The notes beneath the pieces were generated by a model. It did not search any database. It saw nothing but the letters and a program-made list of their open reading frames with translations, and was not told where the DNA came from. Shown here in pieces: positions 19,523 through 27,916 of a DNA stretch of 33,679 nucleotides. The translations under genes and the position numbers were made by a program. Source of the stretch: Acidithiobacillus sp. (GTDB lineage Bacteria > Pseudomonadota > Gammaproteobacteria > Acidithiobacillales > Acidithiobacillaceae); the NCBI RefSeq assembly GCF_023255755.1, contig NZ_JAGDVS010000037.1:1-33679 (forward strand), written 5' to 3'. The first letter of the stretch is position 1, and each line of letters begins with the position of its first letter.

Positions 19523-20365
19523 TTATGGGGTGATCAGGCCGAGTTCCTGCGCCAGGCGCGGGTGCTGGCTGCTGATAATATCCAGGATGGCGTTGGCGGT
19601 GCCGCTGGCGTCCAGATCAGCGCCGATCATCTGTGCCTTCACGGCCCGGGGCTTGGGGGTGAATATCTTGCTGACCACTGTGGGCGAGCCCTTGAGGCCG
19701 ATTTTGCTGACGTCCTCAATACCGGCGCGCTCTTTATTCCATTTAGGCACGTCAAAGCGAGCCGAGCGGAACATATCATCCATGCCCGCGAAGCGGATCT
19801 GGTTGCTACCCTCCAGCATGGTGATCAGTGCGGGCAGGCGGGTCCGGATCACCTGCACACCGCCTTCAGAACGGCGTTGTACGGTGATGCTGCGCTCCTC
19901 AAGGTCCAACGCATCGATAGCCGATACGTAGGTGAGGAGTTGCAGGCCCAGGCGCTTGGCAATGCCCGGTCCGACCTGCGCGGTATCCCCGTCAATGGTC
20001 TGCTTGCCCGTGAAAACCAGATCGACGGGATGTTCCTCACCAATTTTGCGGATGGTCTGTGCCAGGGCGAAGGAGGTCGCCAGGGTATCGGCACCGGCGA
20101 AGGCGCGGTCGGTCAGGAGTATCACGTCGTCGGCACCATAGGCGATGGCCTTGCGCAGTGCGTCTTCCGCTTGGGGCGGCCCCATGGTCAGCACGGTGAC
20201 TCGCCCGCCGAAGCGGTCTTTGAGGCGCAAGGCCTCTTCGATGGCGAAAACGTCGAAGGGATTGATGATGGCGGGTACACCCTGCCGCATGATGGTATTG
20301 GTGACCGGATGCACCCGGATCTGGGCGCTGTCGGGAACCTGTTTGATACAGACGACAATATGCAT
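19523..20365 (-). CDS. fixA: Electron transfer flavoprotein subunit beta FixA
   Basis: [89 protein letters not shown] upstream of ATG. Confidence 0.96.
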   Translation of the reverse strand: MHIVVCIKQVPDSAQIRVHPVTNTIMRQGVPAIINPFDVFAIEEALRLKDRFGGRVTVLTMGPPQAEDALRKAIAYGADDVILLTDRAFAGADTLATSFALAQTIRKIGEEHPVDLVFTGKQTIDGDTAQVGPGIAKRLGLQLLTYVSAIDALDLEERSITVQRRSEGGVQVIRTRLPALITMLEGSNQIRFAGMDDMFRSARFDVPKWNKERAGIEDVSKIGLKGSPTVVSKIFTPKPRAVKAQMIGADLDASGTANAILDIISSQHPRLAQELGLITP

Positions 20366-20422
20366 GGCGTACTCCTGTTACCGATCTGTCGGTGATCTGA
20401 AAGATGCTGTTGCACCGATCTA

Positions 20423-20438
20423 AGCAATCTTCATTCCA
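20423..20438 (-). promoter_or_regulatory. Candidate sigma-54 (-24/-12) promoter of fixABCX
   Basis: Minus-strand TGGAATGAAGATTGCT: GG and GC at required spacing, perfect TTGCW -12 box; predicted TSS near 20412, 47 nt before fixA ATG. Confidence 0.7.
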
Positions 20439-20515
20439 GATACGACTGTCTTGTTAATTTCAAGATAAACAGTCTTTTGGCTAGAATGCACCAGAAAAAC
20501 AACGCCAGCAGCAGA

Positions 20516-20531
20516 TGTAGGCTTTGCGACA
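20516..20531. promoter_or_regulatory. Candidate NifA upstream activator sequence TGT-N10-ACA
   Basis: TGTAGGCTTTGCGACA on + strand, centred about 111 bp upstream of the predicted sigma-54 TSS, inside the 191-bp intergenic region. Confidence 0.65.
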
Positions 20532-20556
20532 AAATGCATGCTTTATCACGGTAAAC

Positions 20557-22197
20557 TCAATGCGTCCGCTGGCTGTCGGTGACGGGAACGGCTTTGGCGA
20601 GGAGTACGGCATTGCTGCTGAGGGCAAACTCCCGCCAGGCGGCAGCGAGGTCGCGGGCGATGGTGGACAGGTATTCCTTGCCGGGTTCGTGCTCTTCGGG
20701 AAAATTGGAGAGCGCACAGGAACTGCGGTTGAAGGCGAGGGCCTCACTGATCAGTGTCTGATGAACGGTTGCGAAAGGTGCATGCACTTCCGGCGTTAGA
20801 TCAGAACGCCCCTTATGGACACCCGTGCCGCTGGTGTCAAAAGGCAATGCGCTCAGTTGGCGCAATGCCTCGCTATAGAACTGCTCCATGGTGTCGAGCA
20901 GGGCGCGCTGGGTCAACTGTTCCTTGTGCTGGCGGGCCAGATATTGATTCAGGTGGCGGCGATAGGTCGCCAGCAAGTCCGGCTGTTGCGCGGTCACCCA
21001 TGTACCGAATATGGCGATGCAAGCGGTGTTGTCGGCAGGACCGTTCAGTGCTTCCGGGCCGCGCGATATGGGGTCAGACACGAGTGTCCGCTGAATGCGG
21101 GCGGCGGATTCCAGGGCGCCTTCCAGATAGCCCCCGCCATAGCCCGCCGTTTCAGAACCGCCGAAAAACAGCTTGTTTTTCCACAGCGGCAATCGCAGGT
21201 TCGGGTTGTCGTATTCGGGATGCGTACTGGGAGGCGTGCGGTCCAGGGTGCTGCAGGTGTAGGCTTCCTGAGCCCAGTCATGGACATGTTGTTCTCCGTC
21301 TTCTGCCGGCAGATCAAAGACCTGTACCAGTTGGCTGGAGATCAGTAAGGCCATGGTGGCGGGCGGGATGGTGGCGCGAAATGCCGGTGGGAGGGAAAAA
21401 AAGGCGCCGAGTGCGGCCTGCTCACCGGTGGCATCACAGGCGTCGAAAATCTCGGGGAGTACCACCTGTTCGTGGGTGACGAAGGCGTTCCCGGACTGGC
21501 CCGAGTCCCGCCAGAACGCCTGATCGTAAGCAACGACCACCTTGGCTTGATCGGCCATCCAGGTGTGGGTCGTGCGCATGGCCTCGCGCAGGGACGCGTT
21601 CAGGGGAGGATCGAAACGGACGTGCTCTTCCAGCAGACGGGGAGGGAGGGCCAGAACCGCATGACGCGCATTGACCTGCACGATCCTTTCGTTGTGGCGG
21701 AAACTGAGAATAACGTAATCGTCATCTTCCTCCACGGATAGCAGCGTATGGCCCAGGTGCAACCGGTCCACAGGGAGTTGCGCGGTCATGGCGGTCACGA
21801 GACGTCCCATCCCGCCTACCACGCGCCGGGCACCCCCATGTACCTCTGTCAACTTCATGACCTCCGGTTTTTCATCTGTTGTATTCAGGCGCAGGATGTC
21901 ACCGTGGTCGTGCTGGGCAAACGTATCGAGCCCAAGGCCCGAGATCATCTGGGTGACGCGCGGTTGGGTATCCGGCCAGAACCAGGTTGGCCCCAGATCC
22001 ACCGCCAGATTATTGCGTCGGCAGCGTTCGGAAAATATACGCCCGCCCATACGCTCACGCGCTTCATAGAGTGTGAAATCCCGCCCGCGCTCCTGCAGGC
22101 TTTTGGCCAATGCAAGCCCACATAAGCCACCACCAACAATGATTGTATCTGGCACGGTTCCGATCCTCATGGCTGCATCATTTCGCGTATCCAGCAA
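20557..22197 (-). CDS. Flavin-dependent amine oxidase (monoamine oxidase family)
   Basis: DTIIVGGGLCGLALAKSLQERGRDFTLYEARERMGGRI, VDLGPTWFWP, C-terminal LFFGGSETAGYGGGYLEGALESAARI. Start may instead be ATG at 22170. Confidence 0.9.
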   Translation of the reverse strand: MLDTRNDAAMRIGTVPDTIIVGGGLCGLALAKSLQERGRDFTLYEARERMGGRIFSERCRRNNLAVDLGPTWFWPDTQPRVTQMISGLGLDTFAQHDHGDILRLNTTDEKPEVMKLTEVHGGARRVVGGMGRLVTAMTAQLPVDRLHLGHTLLSVEEDDDYVILSFRHNERIVQVNARHAVLALPPRLLEEHVRFDPPLNASLREAMRTTHTWMADQAKVVVAYDQAFWRDSGQSGNAFVTHEQVVLPEIFDACDATGEQAALGAFFSLPPAFRATIPPATMALLISSQLVQVFDLPAEDGEQHVHDWAQEAYTCSTLDRTPPSTHPEYDNPNLRLPLWKNKLFFGGSETAGYGGGYLEGALESAARIQRTLVSDPISRGPEALNGPADNTACIAIFGTWVTAQQPDLLATYRRHLNQYLARQHKEQLTQRALLDTMEQFYSEALRQLSALPFDTSGTGVHKGRSDLTPEVHAPFATVHQTLISEALAFNRSSCALSNFPEEHEPGKEYLSTIARDLAAAWREFALSSNAVLLAKAVPVTDSQRTH

Positions 22198-22358
22198 TAT
22201 TTATACCGGGACGCGGAGCGTGGGGTAGCGGTGCCGGCACGTAATGATATATTAGAAGTATAAACAAGTGATTATAAGCTATCCGTGCAGTTCTTGCGGA
22301 TGTGGGTGTGGTCGGATGAGGCCATCGTTAGATAACCTTTTGTAGAGTCTGGTCAGGT

Positions 22359-22568
22359 TTGCGACAAAGTTTGTCTGGCACCGCCGCCGGCCTGGCCAAG
22401 ACATGCTTTTTCGGCAGTAACCTGCTCGGCGCAGCCTATCTGCTCATGGCAGATGCCCTGGCACGAAAACTGTTCTCCATGGATGTCCCAGTCGGTATAT
22501 TCGCCGGGCTTTTGGGCGCGCCGACATTTTTGCTGGTGCTACGGCAGATACGCGGGGCGTGGGTGTGA
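22359..22568 (+). pseudogene. C-terminal remnant of a FecCD/BtuC-type ABC transporter permease
   Basis: FGSNLLGAAYLLMADALARKLFSMDVPVGIFAGLLGAPTFLLVLRQIRGAWV matches the final TM region of FecCD permeases; nothing upstream for the remaining ~270 aa. Confidence 0.75.
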
Positions 22569-22619
22569 ACTGCCAACCCTATAGGAGACGTCGAAAAAAG
22601 ATAGCCGCCGGATATGTGG

Positions 22620-22635
22620 TGGCATATATTTTGCC
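22620..22635 (+). promoter_or_regulatory. Candidate sigma-54 (-24/-12) promoter of globin-GGDEF-EAL gene
   Basis: TGGCATATATTTTGCC: TGGCA -24 and TTGC -12 at correct spacing; predicted TSS near 22646, 84 nt before the ATG. Confidence 0.6.
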
Positions 22636-22729
22636 TTATTGTCAAACCACTATTTTCGATGGAACACCAGATGTCCACCAAGATCATTCATGCCCAACCA
22701 GCGACTACTAAGACTGAGGACATCATCTC

Positions 22730-25393
22730 ATGAACGGCCTGACATTCAGACCAGACTCTCTGCCTAATTTCCTGGGGCTGCAGGAAGAGGATTTTCAGCT
22801 CATCGATCGATATCAGTCTATTTTACAAGCAGAAACAGGTGCATTAGCCCATATCTTTTACGATTATCTGCTCTCTCATCCGGTTACTGCTGCTGTTTTC
22901 CGTGACTTCACGCCTGAACGACTGGATGCCCTGATCAAAAAACAGTCCGAACATATCGGCGGACTCCTGACCAACCATCTTGATAAACTCTGGCGCGAAT
23001 CCATGCGCAGCATCGGCGCTATGCACCACCATCTCGGCATCGAGCCTTCCTGGGTTGCCGGTGCCTATATCCTTTACTGGCGCCAGTGGCAAAAAATACT
23101 GCAGGAACAGGTTCCGGCAAGCGAGCGGAATTTATTGCGGGATGCGTTGTTCCGACTATTGATCGGCGATCTGATGATTCAACTGGATGGCTATGCCCGA
23201 GCCTCCCGTGAAACGGACGCAGAGCGGCTGGCGTTATTCGATGTACTACTGGGTGTACTTGCGGTTCCCCGTGGCACCGATTCTCCGCGTCCGGAGGGAT
23301 TACTTCAGCAAATCTGCGAAGCCTTACCGCGTAAAAGTTCCAGTGTACGGCTGGCCGGCTATCTTGTGAGCAGCGCCATGGGAGATACATTATCATTGGA
23401 ATGTGCTGCCGGGCTTCCGTTGCCTACACTACAAATAGCAGAAATGTCAGGAGGCCCCTGCTGGGACGCGTTGGAAAAGGGACAGACCGTCATCCAGTCC
23501 ACAGATGATCCTAACGCACCGGAATGGATCAAAGTGTTGCACAATCGCGTTGCAGAAATTGGCATCTTTCCTTTTGGCGCGGGCGAAATGCGCGGAGTCG
23601 GGCTGGTCGGTGCACGGCAGAAGGGATATTTTCGCAGGGTCGGATCCGTCTATTTTGATGCCTTTGCGCATCTTGGCGAGTTAGTGCTGTTGTTACGTAA
23701 CCAATCTTTGCACGACCCGCTTACCAACCTGCCTAATCGCGTACTCTTCCTGGACCGCCTGACCGTTGCGCAACAGCAGACTCTGCGACAAGAGCGGTTG
23801 CTGGGTGTCGGGATCCTCGATCTGGATGGCTTCAAACAGGTCAATGACCGTCTGGGGCATGGTGCCGGTGATCATTTGCTTCAGGTAGTGGTGGAACGCC
23901 TGCAAACGCAACTACGTGTGGGGGATACCCTGGCGCGCATGGGTGGCGATGAATTCGGACTCTTGTTGCTTGGCTTGGAACGACTTGAAGATCTGGAAGG
24001 GATCTGTAGCCGGCTACTCGACACCATCCGTGAACCGATCGAAATTCACGGTGAATTGGTCAATGTTTCAAGCAGTCTGGGGATGACCATTTACCCTTTC
24101 GACGACAATAATGCAAGCATGCTCATACAGCATGCGGATATGGCACTGTATGCCGCAAAAAACGCCGGTCGGGACCAGTTTTGTTTGCATACTCTGGCAT
24201 TGGATGAGGCCATACAGGCAGCACAGGATACCCGCACCATGTTGGAGAATGCGCTGCATGAAGGCCGCTTGCTTTTGCACTACCAGCCCATTATTTCCGG
24301 TGCCGGCACGCTATTGGGCGTAGAAGCACTGTTACGATTGCATCATCCCGAAAAGGGGATATTGCCTCCGGCAGCTTTTTTCAGTGCATTGGATCACCAC
24401 CGTCTTGCGCGCCCGCTTGGACGCTTCGTCCTTGATGCCGCATTGCGGCAAGGCACCCTCTGGCAAAAACAGGGTCTGCCGTTGCGGATTTCGGTGAATA
24501 TCAGTACCCGCCACTTACTTGATGCCCGTTTCCTGGACGATCTCAAAGAAGTCTTATTGAGGTACCCAGACCTACCGCCCAGTCAGATCGAAATCGAAGT
24601 CACCGAATCCGCTCCCTTGGCGGATGTTCCCGGAGCACAAGTGCTACTACGCGCCTGCAATGATCTCGGTATACGGGTGGCGTTGGATGATTTCGGCACT
24701 GGCAACGCCTCTTTGAGTTATCTGCAACAACTTCCGGCGCAATCCATCAAAATCGATCAGAGTTTTGTACGTAACATTCTGAATGATCCTAAAGACCTCG
24801 CCATAGTAACGGCGGTTATTACCGCCAGTCGCATGCTCGGTATGGAGGTCGTCGCCGAGGGGGTAGAAACAACGGCACACGCCACGCTGCTGGTAAAAAT
24901 GGGCTGTAGCCAACTGCAGGGATACCTTTTCTCCAAACCACTACCACCCGAAGATATCCTCGCCTGGAAAAATCATTTTCGGCACGTCCCCCCATGGGAG
25001 GAAAGCCTGGCCCCCATGGACGTGCTTGCCCCCATTCTGGAAGGGCATACCTTGCGCGTCCAGGAAGTTCTTCGTGCCTTGCGCGAGAAAACCGCCTTCC
25101 CTAGCCATGTCCTGGATGAACATGCCGAAGAGTTTTGCCACCTGGGGAGATGGCTGCACGGAGATGGTGCACGACTCTTCGGACAAAACCCCAGATTCAC
25201 GAAGTTGCTCACCCGTCATGTACGGATTCATCAACTTGCGCGCGAAGCACATGCGTTTCTGAGCGCAGAAAAAATTGCGGCGGCACTGCGTTACGGAAAC
25301 CTCCTCGAACGGGAAAACCTTTACTTAATAGAGGAGTTATTGGCTATCACTGGACAGATACCGGGCCGCCACCCTATCAGTCAGCCGCCATGA
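22730..25393 (+). CDS. Globin-coupled GAF-GGDEF-EAL protein with C-terminal CZB-like zinc-binding domain
   Basis: N-terminal protoglobin-like region (KQSEHIGGLLTNHLDKLW...HHHLGIEPSWVAGAYILYWRQW); ARMGGDEFGLLLLGL; GVEALLRLHHPEKG, ALDDFGTGNASLSYLQQLPAQSIKIDQSFV, VVAEGVET; C-terminal HAEEFCHLGRWLHGDG...RHVRIHQLAREAH resembles CZB. Confidence 0.88.
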   Translation: MNGLTFRPDSLPNFLGLQEEDFQLIDRYQSILQAETGALAHIFYDYLLSHPVTAAVFRDFTPERLDALIKKQSEHIGGLLTNHLDKLWRESMRSIGAMHHHLGIEPSWVAGAYILYWRQWQKILQEQVPASERNLLRDALFRLLIGDLMIQLDGYARASRETDAERLALFDVLLGVLAVPRGTDSPRPEGLLQQICEALPRKSSSVRLAGYLVSSAMGDTLSLECAAGLPLPTLQIAEMSGGPCWDALEKGQTVIQSTDDPNAPEWIKVLHNRVAEIGIFPFGAGEMRGVGLVGARQKGYFRRVGSVYFDAFAHLGELVLLLRNQSLHDPLTNLPNRVLFLDRLTVAQQQTLRQERLLGVGILDLDGFKQVNDRLGHGAGDHLLQVVVERLQTQLRVGDTLARMGGDEFGLLLLGLERLEDLEGICSRLLDTIREPIEIHGELVNVSSSLGMTIYPFDDNNASMLIQHADMALYAAKNAGRDQFCLHTLALDEAIQAAQDTRTMLENALHEGRLLLHYQPIISGAGTLLGVEALLRLHHPEKGILPPAAFFSALDHHRLARPLGRFVLDAALRQGTLWQKQGLPLRISVNISTRHLLDARFLDDLKEVLLRYPDLPPSQIEIEVTESAPLADVPGAQVLLRACNDLGIRVALDDFGTGNASLSYLQQLPAQSIKIDQSFVRNILNDPKDLAIVTAVITASRMLGMEVVAEGVETTAHATLLVKMGCSQLQGYLFSKPLPPEDILAWKNHFRHVPPWEESLAPMDVLAPILEGHTLRVQEVLRALREKTAFPSHVLDEHAEEFCHLGRWLHGDGARLFGQNPRFTKLLTRHVRIHQLAREAHAFLSAEKIAAALRYGNLLERENLYLIEELLAITGQIPGRHPISQPP

Positions 25394-25553
25394 CCTACTG
25401 GATATCCGCCACAGTTCAGTCGAGCCAGGTCGATGAACTTTGCGCGCTACTGCACCTTTGATAGAAACCCTGGTAATACTGAAACCCAAACAGCATGCAT
25501 CATAACCTAAACTGTTACAACATCCACAATCCATCAAATACAGGAGACATATT

Positions 25554-26477
25554 ATGGACGAACTATTTTTACATTACATTCAGGAACTGCTCGCCCCATT
25601 AGACACATTGGAAATGCTCGCTGAGGCGGATGAGCGCATGGAAAACGTGATTTTTTATATGAATCCAGCCGCACAACGAATCATGGAGAACGCCCATACT
25701 GGCCTCAATGCTGAACTTCGTGGTGCCGATGTCCGCACCGCCTATGGGCATTCCATCCATCAGTTTCATAAAGATCCTGAGCGAATTCGCAATATTTTAT
25801 GTAAGTTGGCTAGTGGTGCTGAAAATGAAAGCCGTACCGAAATGACCATTGGTCCAGTAATCTTCGCGTTGAACTTTACTGCTGTCCGTGATATATCGGG
25901 TAAAGTCATCGCGTTCCATGCTAGCTGGAGAGAAATAACTGCCAGAAGAATGGGGCAACATACTGCCAAGGAACTAGCTCTGATGGTCGATAATATCAGC
26001 GGGGCCGTCACTGAGTCAAAAATGCAAGTAACGACTATGGAACAAGCCCTGAAAAGTGTCGTTAGCGGCATGGAAGACAACCAAAAAGCCGTAAAGACCT
26101 TAGAGCGACAGGCAAAAACTATTGGCGAGATAGCCACCACCATTCGGGGGATTTCTTACCAGACCAATCTGCTCGCGCTGAATGCCGCCATTGAAGCTGC
26201 TCGTGCAGGTGAATATGGCCGTGGTTTTGCAGTTGTCGCCGATGAAGTACGTAATTTAGCAAAAAAAGTGCAGGATGCCACCGTCATCATACAGGAAAAC
26301 ATGGATGCGGTTGAACACCAGGCAAAGTCCATAGAAGACGCGGAGTCAGTGGCCCGCAAGCAAGTCGATAAAGCCGGTCAGACCTTGCGCACATTATCTT
26401 TGCAGTTTGACAGCCTGCAAGGCATTTCCCGCAATCTACAAGACTTAACCCATAACCTCACCACTATTCTGAAATAA
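25554..26477 (+). CDS. Soluble PAS-domain methyl-accepting chemotaxis protein
   Basis: No TM segment; PAS-like [17 protein letters not shown]...; hairpin tip [39 protein letters not shown]. Confidence 0.9.
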   Translation: MDELFLHYIQELLAPLDTLEMLAEADERMENVIFYMNPAAQRIMENAHTGLNAELRGADVRTAYGHSIHQFHKDPERIRNILCKLASGAENESRTEMTIGPVIFALNFTAVRDISGKVIAFHASWREITARRMGQHTAKELALMVDNISGAVTESKMQVTTMEQALKSVVSGMEDNQKAVKTLERQAKTIGEIATTIRGISYQTNLLALNAAIEAARAGEYGRGFAVVADEVRNLAKKVQDATVIIQENMDAVEHQAKSIEDAESVARKQVDKAGQTLRTLSLQFDSLQGISRNLQDLTHNLTTILK

Positions 26478-26490
26478 CCCTGTTACTGTA

Positions 26491-26850
26491 GGGAGCCGCG
26501 AATAACAAAAACTTCGCTGTTTGAAGTGGAGGGACTCCTTCTTCTTCGCCATTTTCCGGCGGTTTTTATGTATTATCCATTTTTGCGGATTTTGGACGGA
26601 TTACCCCCTACCAAGCCATTTCCTGTTTTAGAAAGCAGGTAAAGCGCCGCATGTTATTGACCAGATTCATCATCCCAATCCTGACGGCAGCGCGGGTCTT
26701 GCCAATTGTCCGTAGCATCTTGCCACCCTGCTGGGTTTGGGCACCAAAAACATGCTCGACCCGGGCACGGTGGCGGGACCGGCGGCGGGACCGGCGGGTA
26801 TTGCCCCGTTCCTGCGCTTTGGTTGCCCTACCAGTCCTGCCATGGGCACT
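26491..26850 (-). mobile_element. IS5-family insertion sequence remnant (transposase C-terminus plus putative terminal repeat)
   Basis: Reverse-strand reading (stop at 26608) gives RATKAQERGNTRRSRRRSRHRARVEHVFGAQTQQGGKMLRTIGKTRAAVRIGMMNLVNNMRRFTCFLKQEMAW*, the IS5-family C-terminal signature; GGAGCCGCGAATAAC near 26492 resembles an IS5-type terminal repeat. No N-terminal half present. Confidence 0.8.
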
Positions 26851-27016
26851 CTCCGATCTAATCTACTCCCTATATTTCACTGCACATGGGGAGTTTTTCG
26901 AACTTCCCTTTACAGATAACGCCCGCATCGGCAAGTTCTTCGTCGAGGACAAAGGAATCGGACTAATCGAAGTGGCTGAGGTAGGGCCGCTGCTAACAGA
27001 AAGGAGTTTTCACTTC

Positions 27017-27820
27017 TCAGGGCGAGGAGGAGGTCAAGGTTTCCATCTCGATGCACACCGTCTGCCCCTGCAGTCGCGTATCGATGCGCCGGGCCGCCTC
27101 CTGCAGCAGCGGTACCCAGCTCTCCTGGCGGCGTTCGATGGGCGCAGAGATGCTTAGGCCGGTGTTCCAAGGCAGCGGGGTGCGCAGGAGAACGCCAATA
27201 CAGCCGACACCGATTTCCGCTTCTTCATTATCCAGGGCATAACCGCGTTCGAGAGATGTCCGGGCGTCCTGCCACAAGGCCAGGGCTTGATTTACGGTAT
27301 GGATGGTAAGTGCGGGCAGGCCCGTGCGCTGGGCATATCGAGCGATCGCGTTTTCGCCATTCAGCGCCAGCATCAGTTTGCCCACCGCCGTGGTATGCAG
27401 GGGCGCGCGACTACCGATGATCTGCTCCACCCGCATCATCCGGGTTGAGGTGGCGCGTTCGACATAGACGGCCTCGTCGCCTTGCTCGATGGTCAGATTG
27501 ACAGTTTCCTGTACCTGATCGCGCAGCCAAGTCATGATCGGGCGGGCGATGGCGCGCAGGTCACTGCGCCCATGGGCGAGTTGTGCCCAGTTTTGCAGGT
27601 GTGGCCCGAATCGGTAATGACCGGCGGCGTCGCGGATAATCAGCGCATTTTCCTGCGCCGAGGCGAGGATGCGAAAAGCAGTGGAGGGAGCCAGGCCAGA
27701 GACAGCCGCCAGGGTTTTCAGGGAAGCCTGGCCGCCCTCATCGGCCAGGATGTCGAGCAGGACGCGCAAGCGGTCGATGACCTGGATGGTATGGCTGTGG
27801 CGATTGGTGCTGTCTGACAT
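27017..27820 (-). CDS. IclR-family transcriptional regulator
   Basis: VIDRLRVLLDILADEGGQASLKTLAAVSGLAPSTAFRILASAQENALI; IclR effector domain AVYVERATSTRMMRVEQIIGSRAPLHTTAVGKLMLA. Confidence 0.95.
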   Translation of the reverse strand: MSDSTNRHSHTIQVIDRLRVLLDILADEGGQASLKTLAAVSGLAPSTAFRILASAQENALIIRDAAGHYRFGPHLQNWAQLAHGRSDLRAIARPIMTWLRDQVQETVNLTIEQGDEAVYVERATSTRMMRVEQIIGSRAPLHTTAVGKLMLALNGENAIARYAQRTGLPALTIHTVNQALALWQDARTSLERGYALDNEEAEIGVGCIGVLLRTPLPWNTGLSISAPIERRQESWVPLLQEAARRIDTRLQGQTVCIEMETLTSSSP

Positions 27821-27826
27821 AGCATA

Positions 27827-27860
27827 TTCCGCATTGTGGAAATGATTCCCTATTGCGGAA
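27827..27860. promoter_or_regulatory. Two tandem palindromic candidate IclR operators
   Basis: TTCCGCATTGTGGAA (27827-27841) and TTCCCTATTGCGGAA (27846-27860), both TTCC-N2-ATTG-N-GGAA, 19 bp apart, in the divergent intergenic region. Confidence 0.6.
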
Positions 27861-27916
27861 TAATACGGTCTTCCTTACAGTGAGGGCAATATTTTTTGTC
27901 ACAGGATCTCTGCGCC

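Noticed and set aside
18676-20395. Long plus-strand ORFs antisense to fixB and fixA
   Set aside because: Mirror frames of conserved ETF genes, no protein-family signature.
20480-20494. TGGTGCATTCTAGCC (minus strand) as an alternative sigma-54 site upstream of fixA
   Set aside because: GG-GC spacing is one base short, which abolishes sigma-54 recognition; the downstream site has correct spacing.
26541-26568. CGCC-loop-GGCG followed by TTTTT as a terminator for the PAS-MCP gene
   Set aside because: Only a 4-bp stem and lies within the IS end; too weak to call.
26651-27157. 168-aa plus-strand ORF as a single gene
   Set aside because: Its first third is antisense to the IS5 transposase relic and its last part antisense to iclR; only 26850-27016 might be a fragment.
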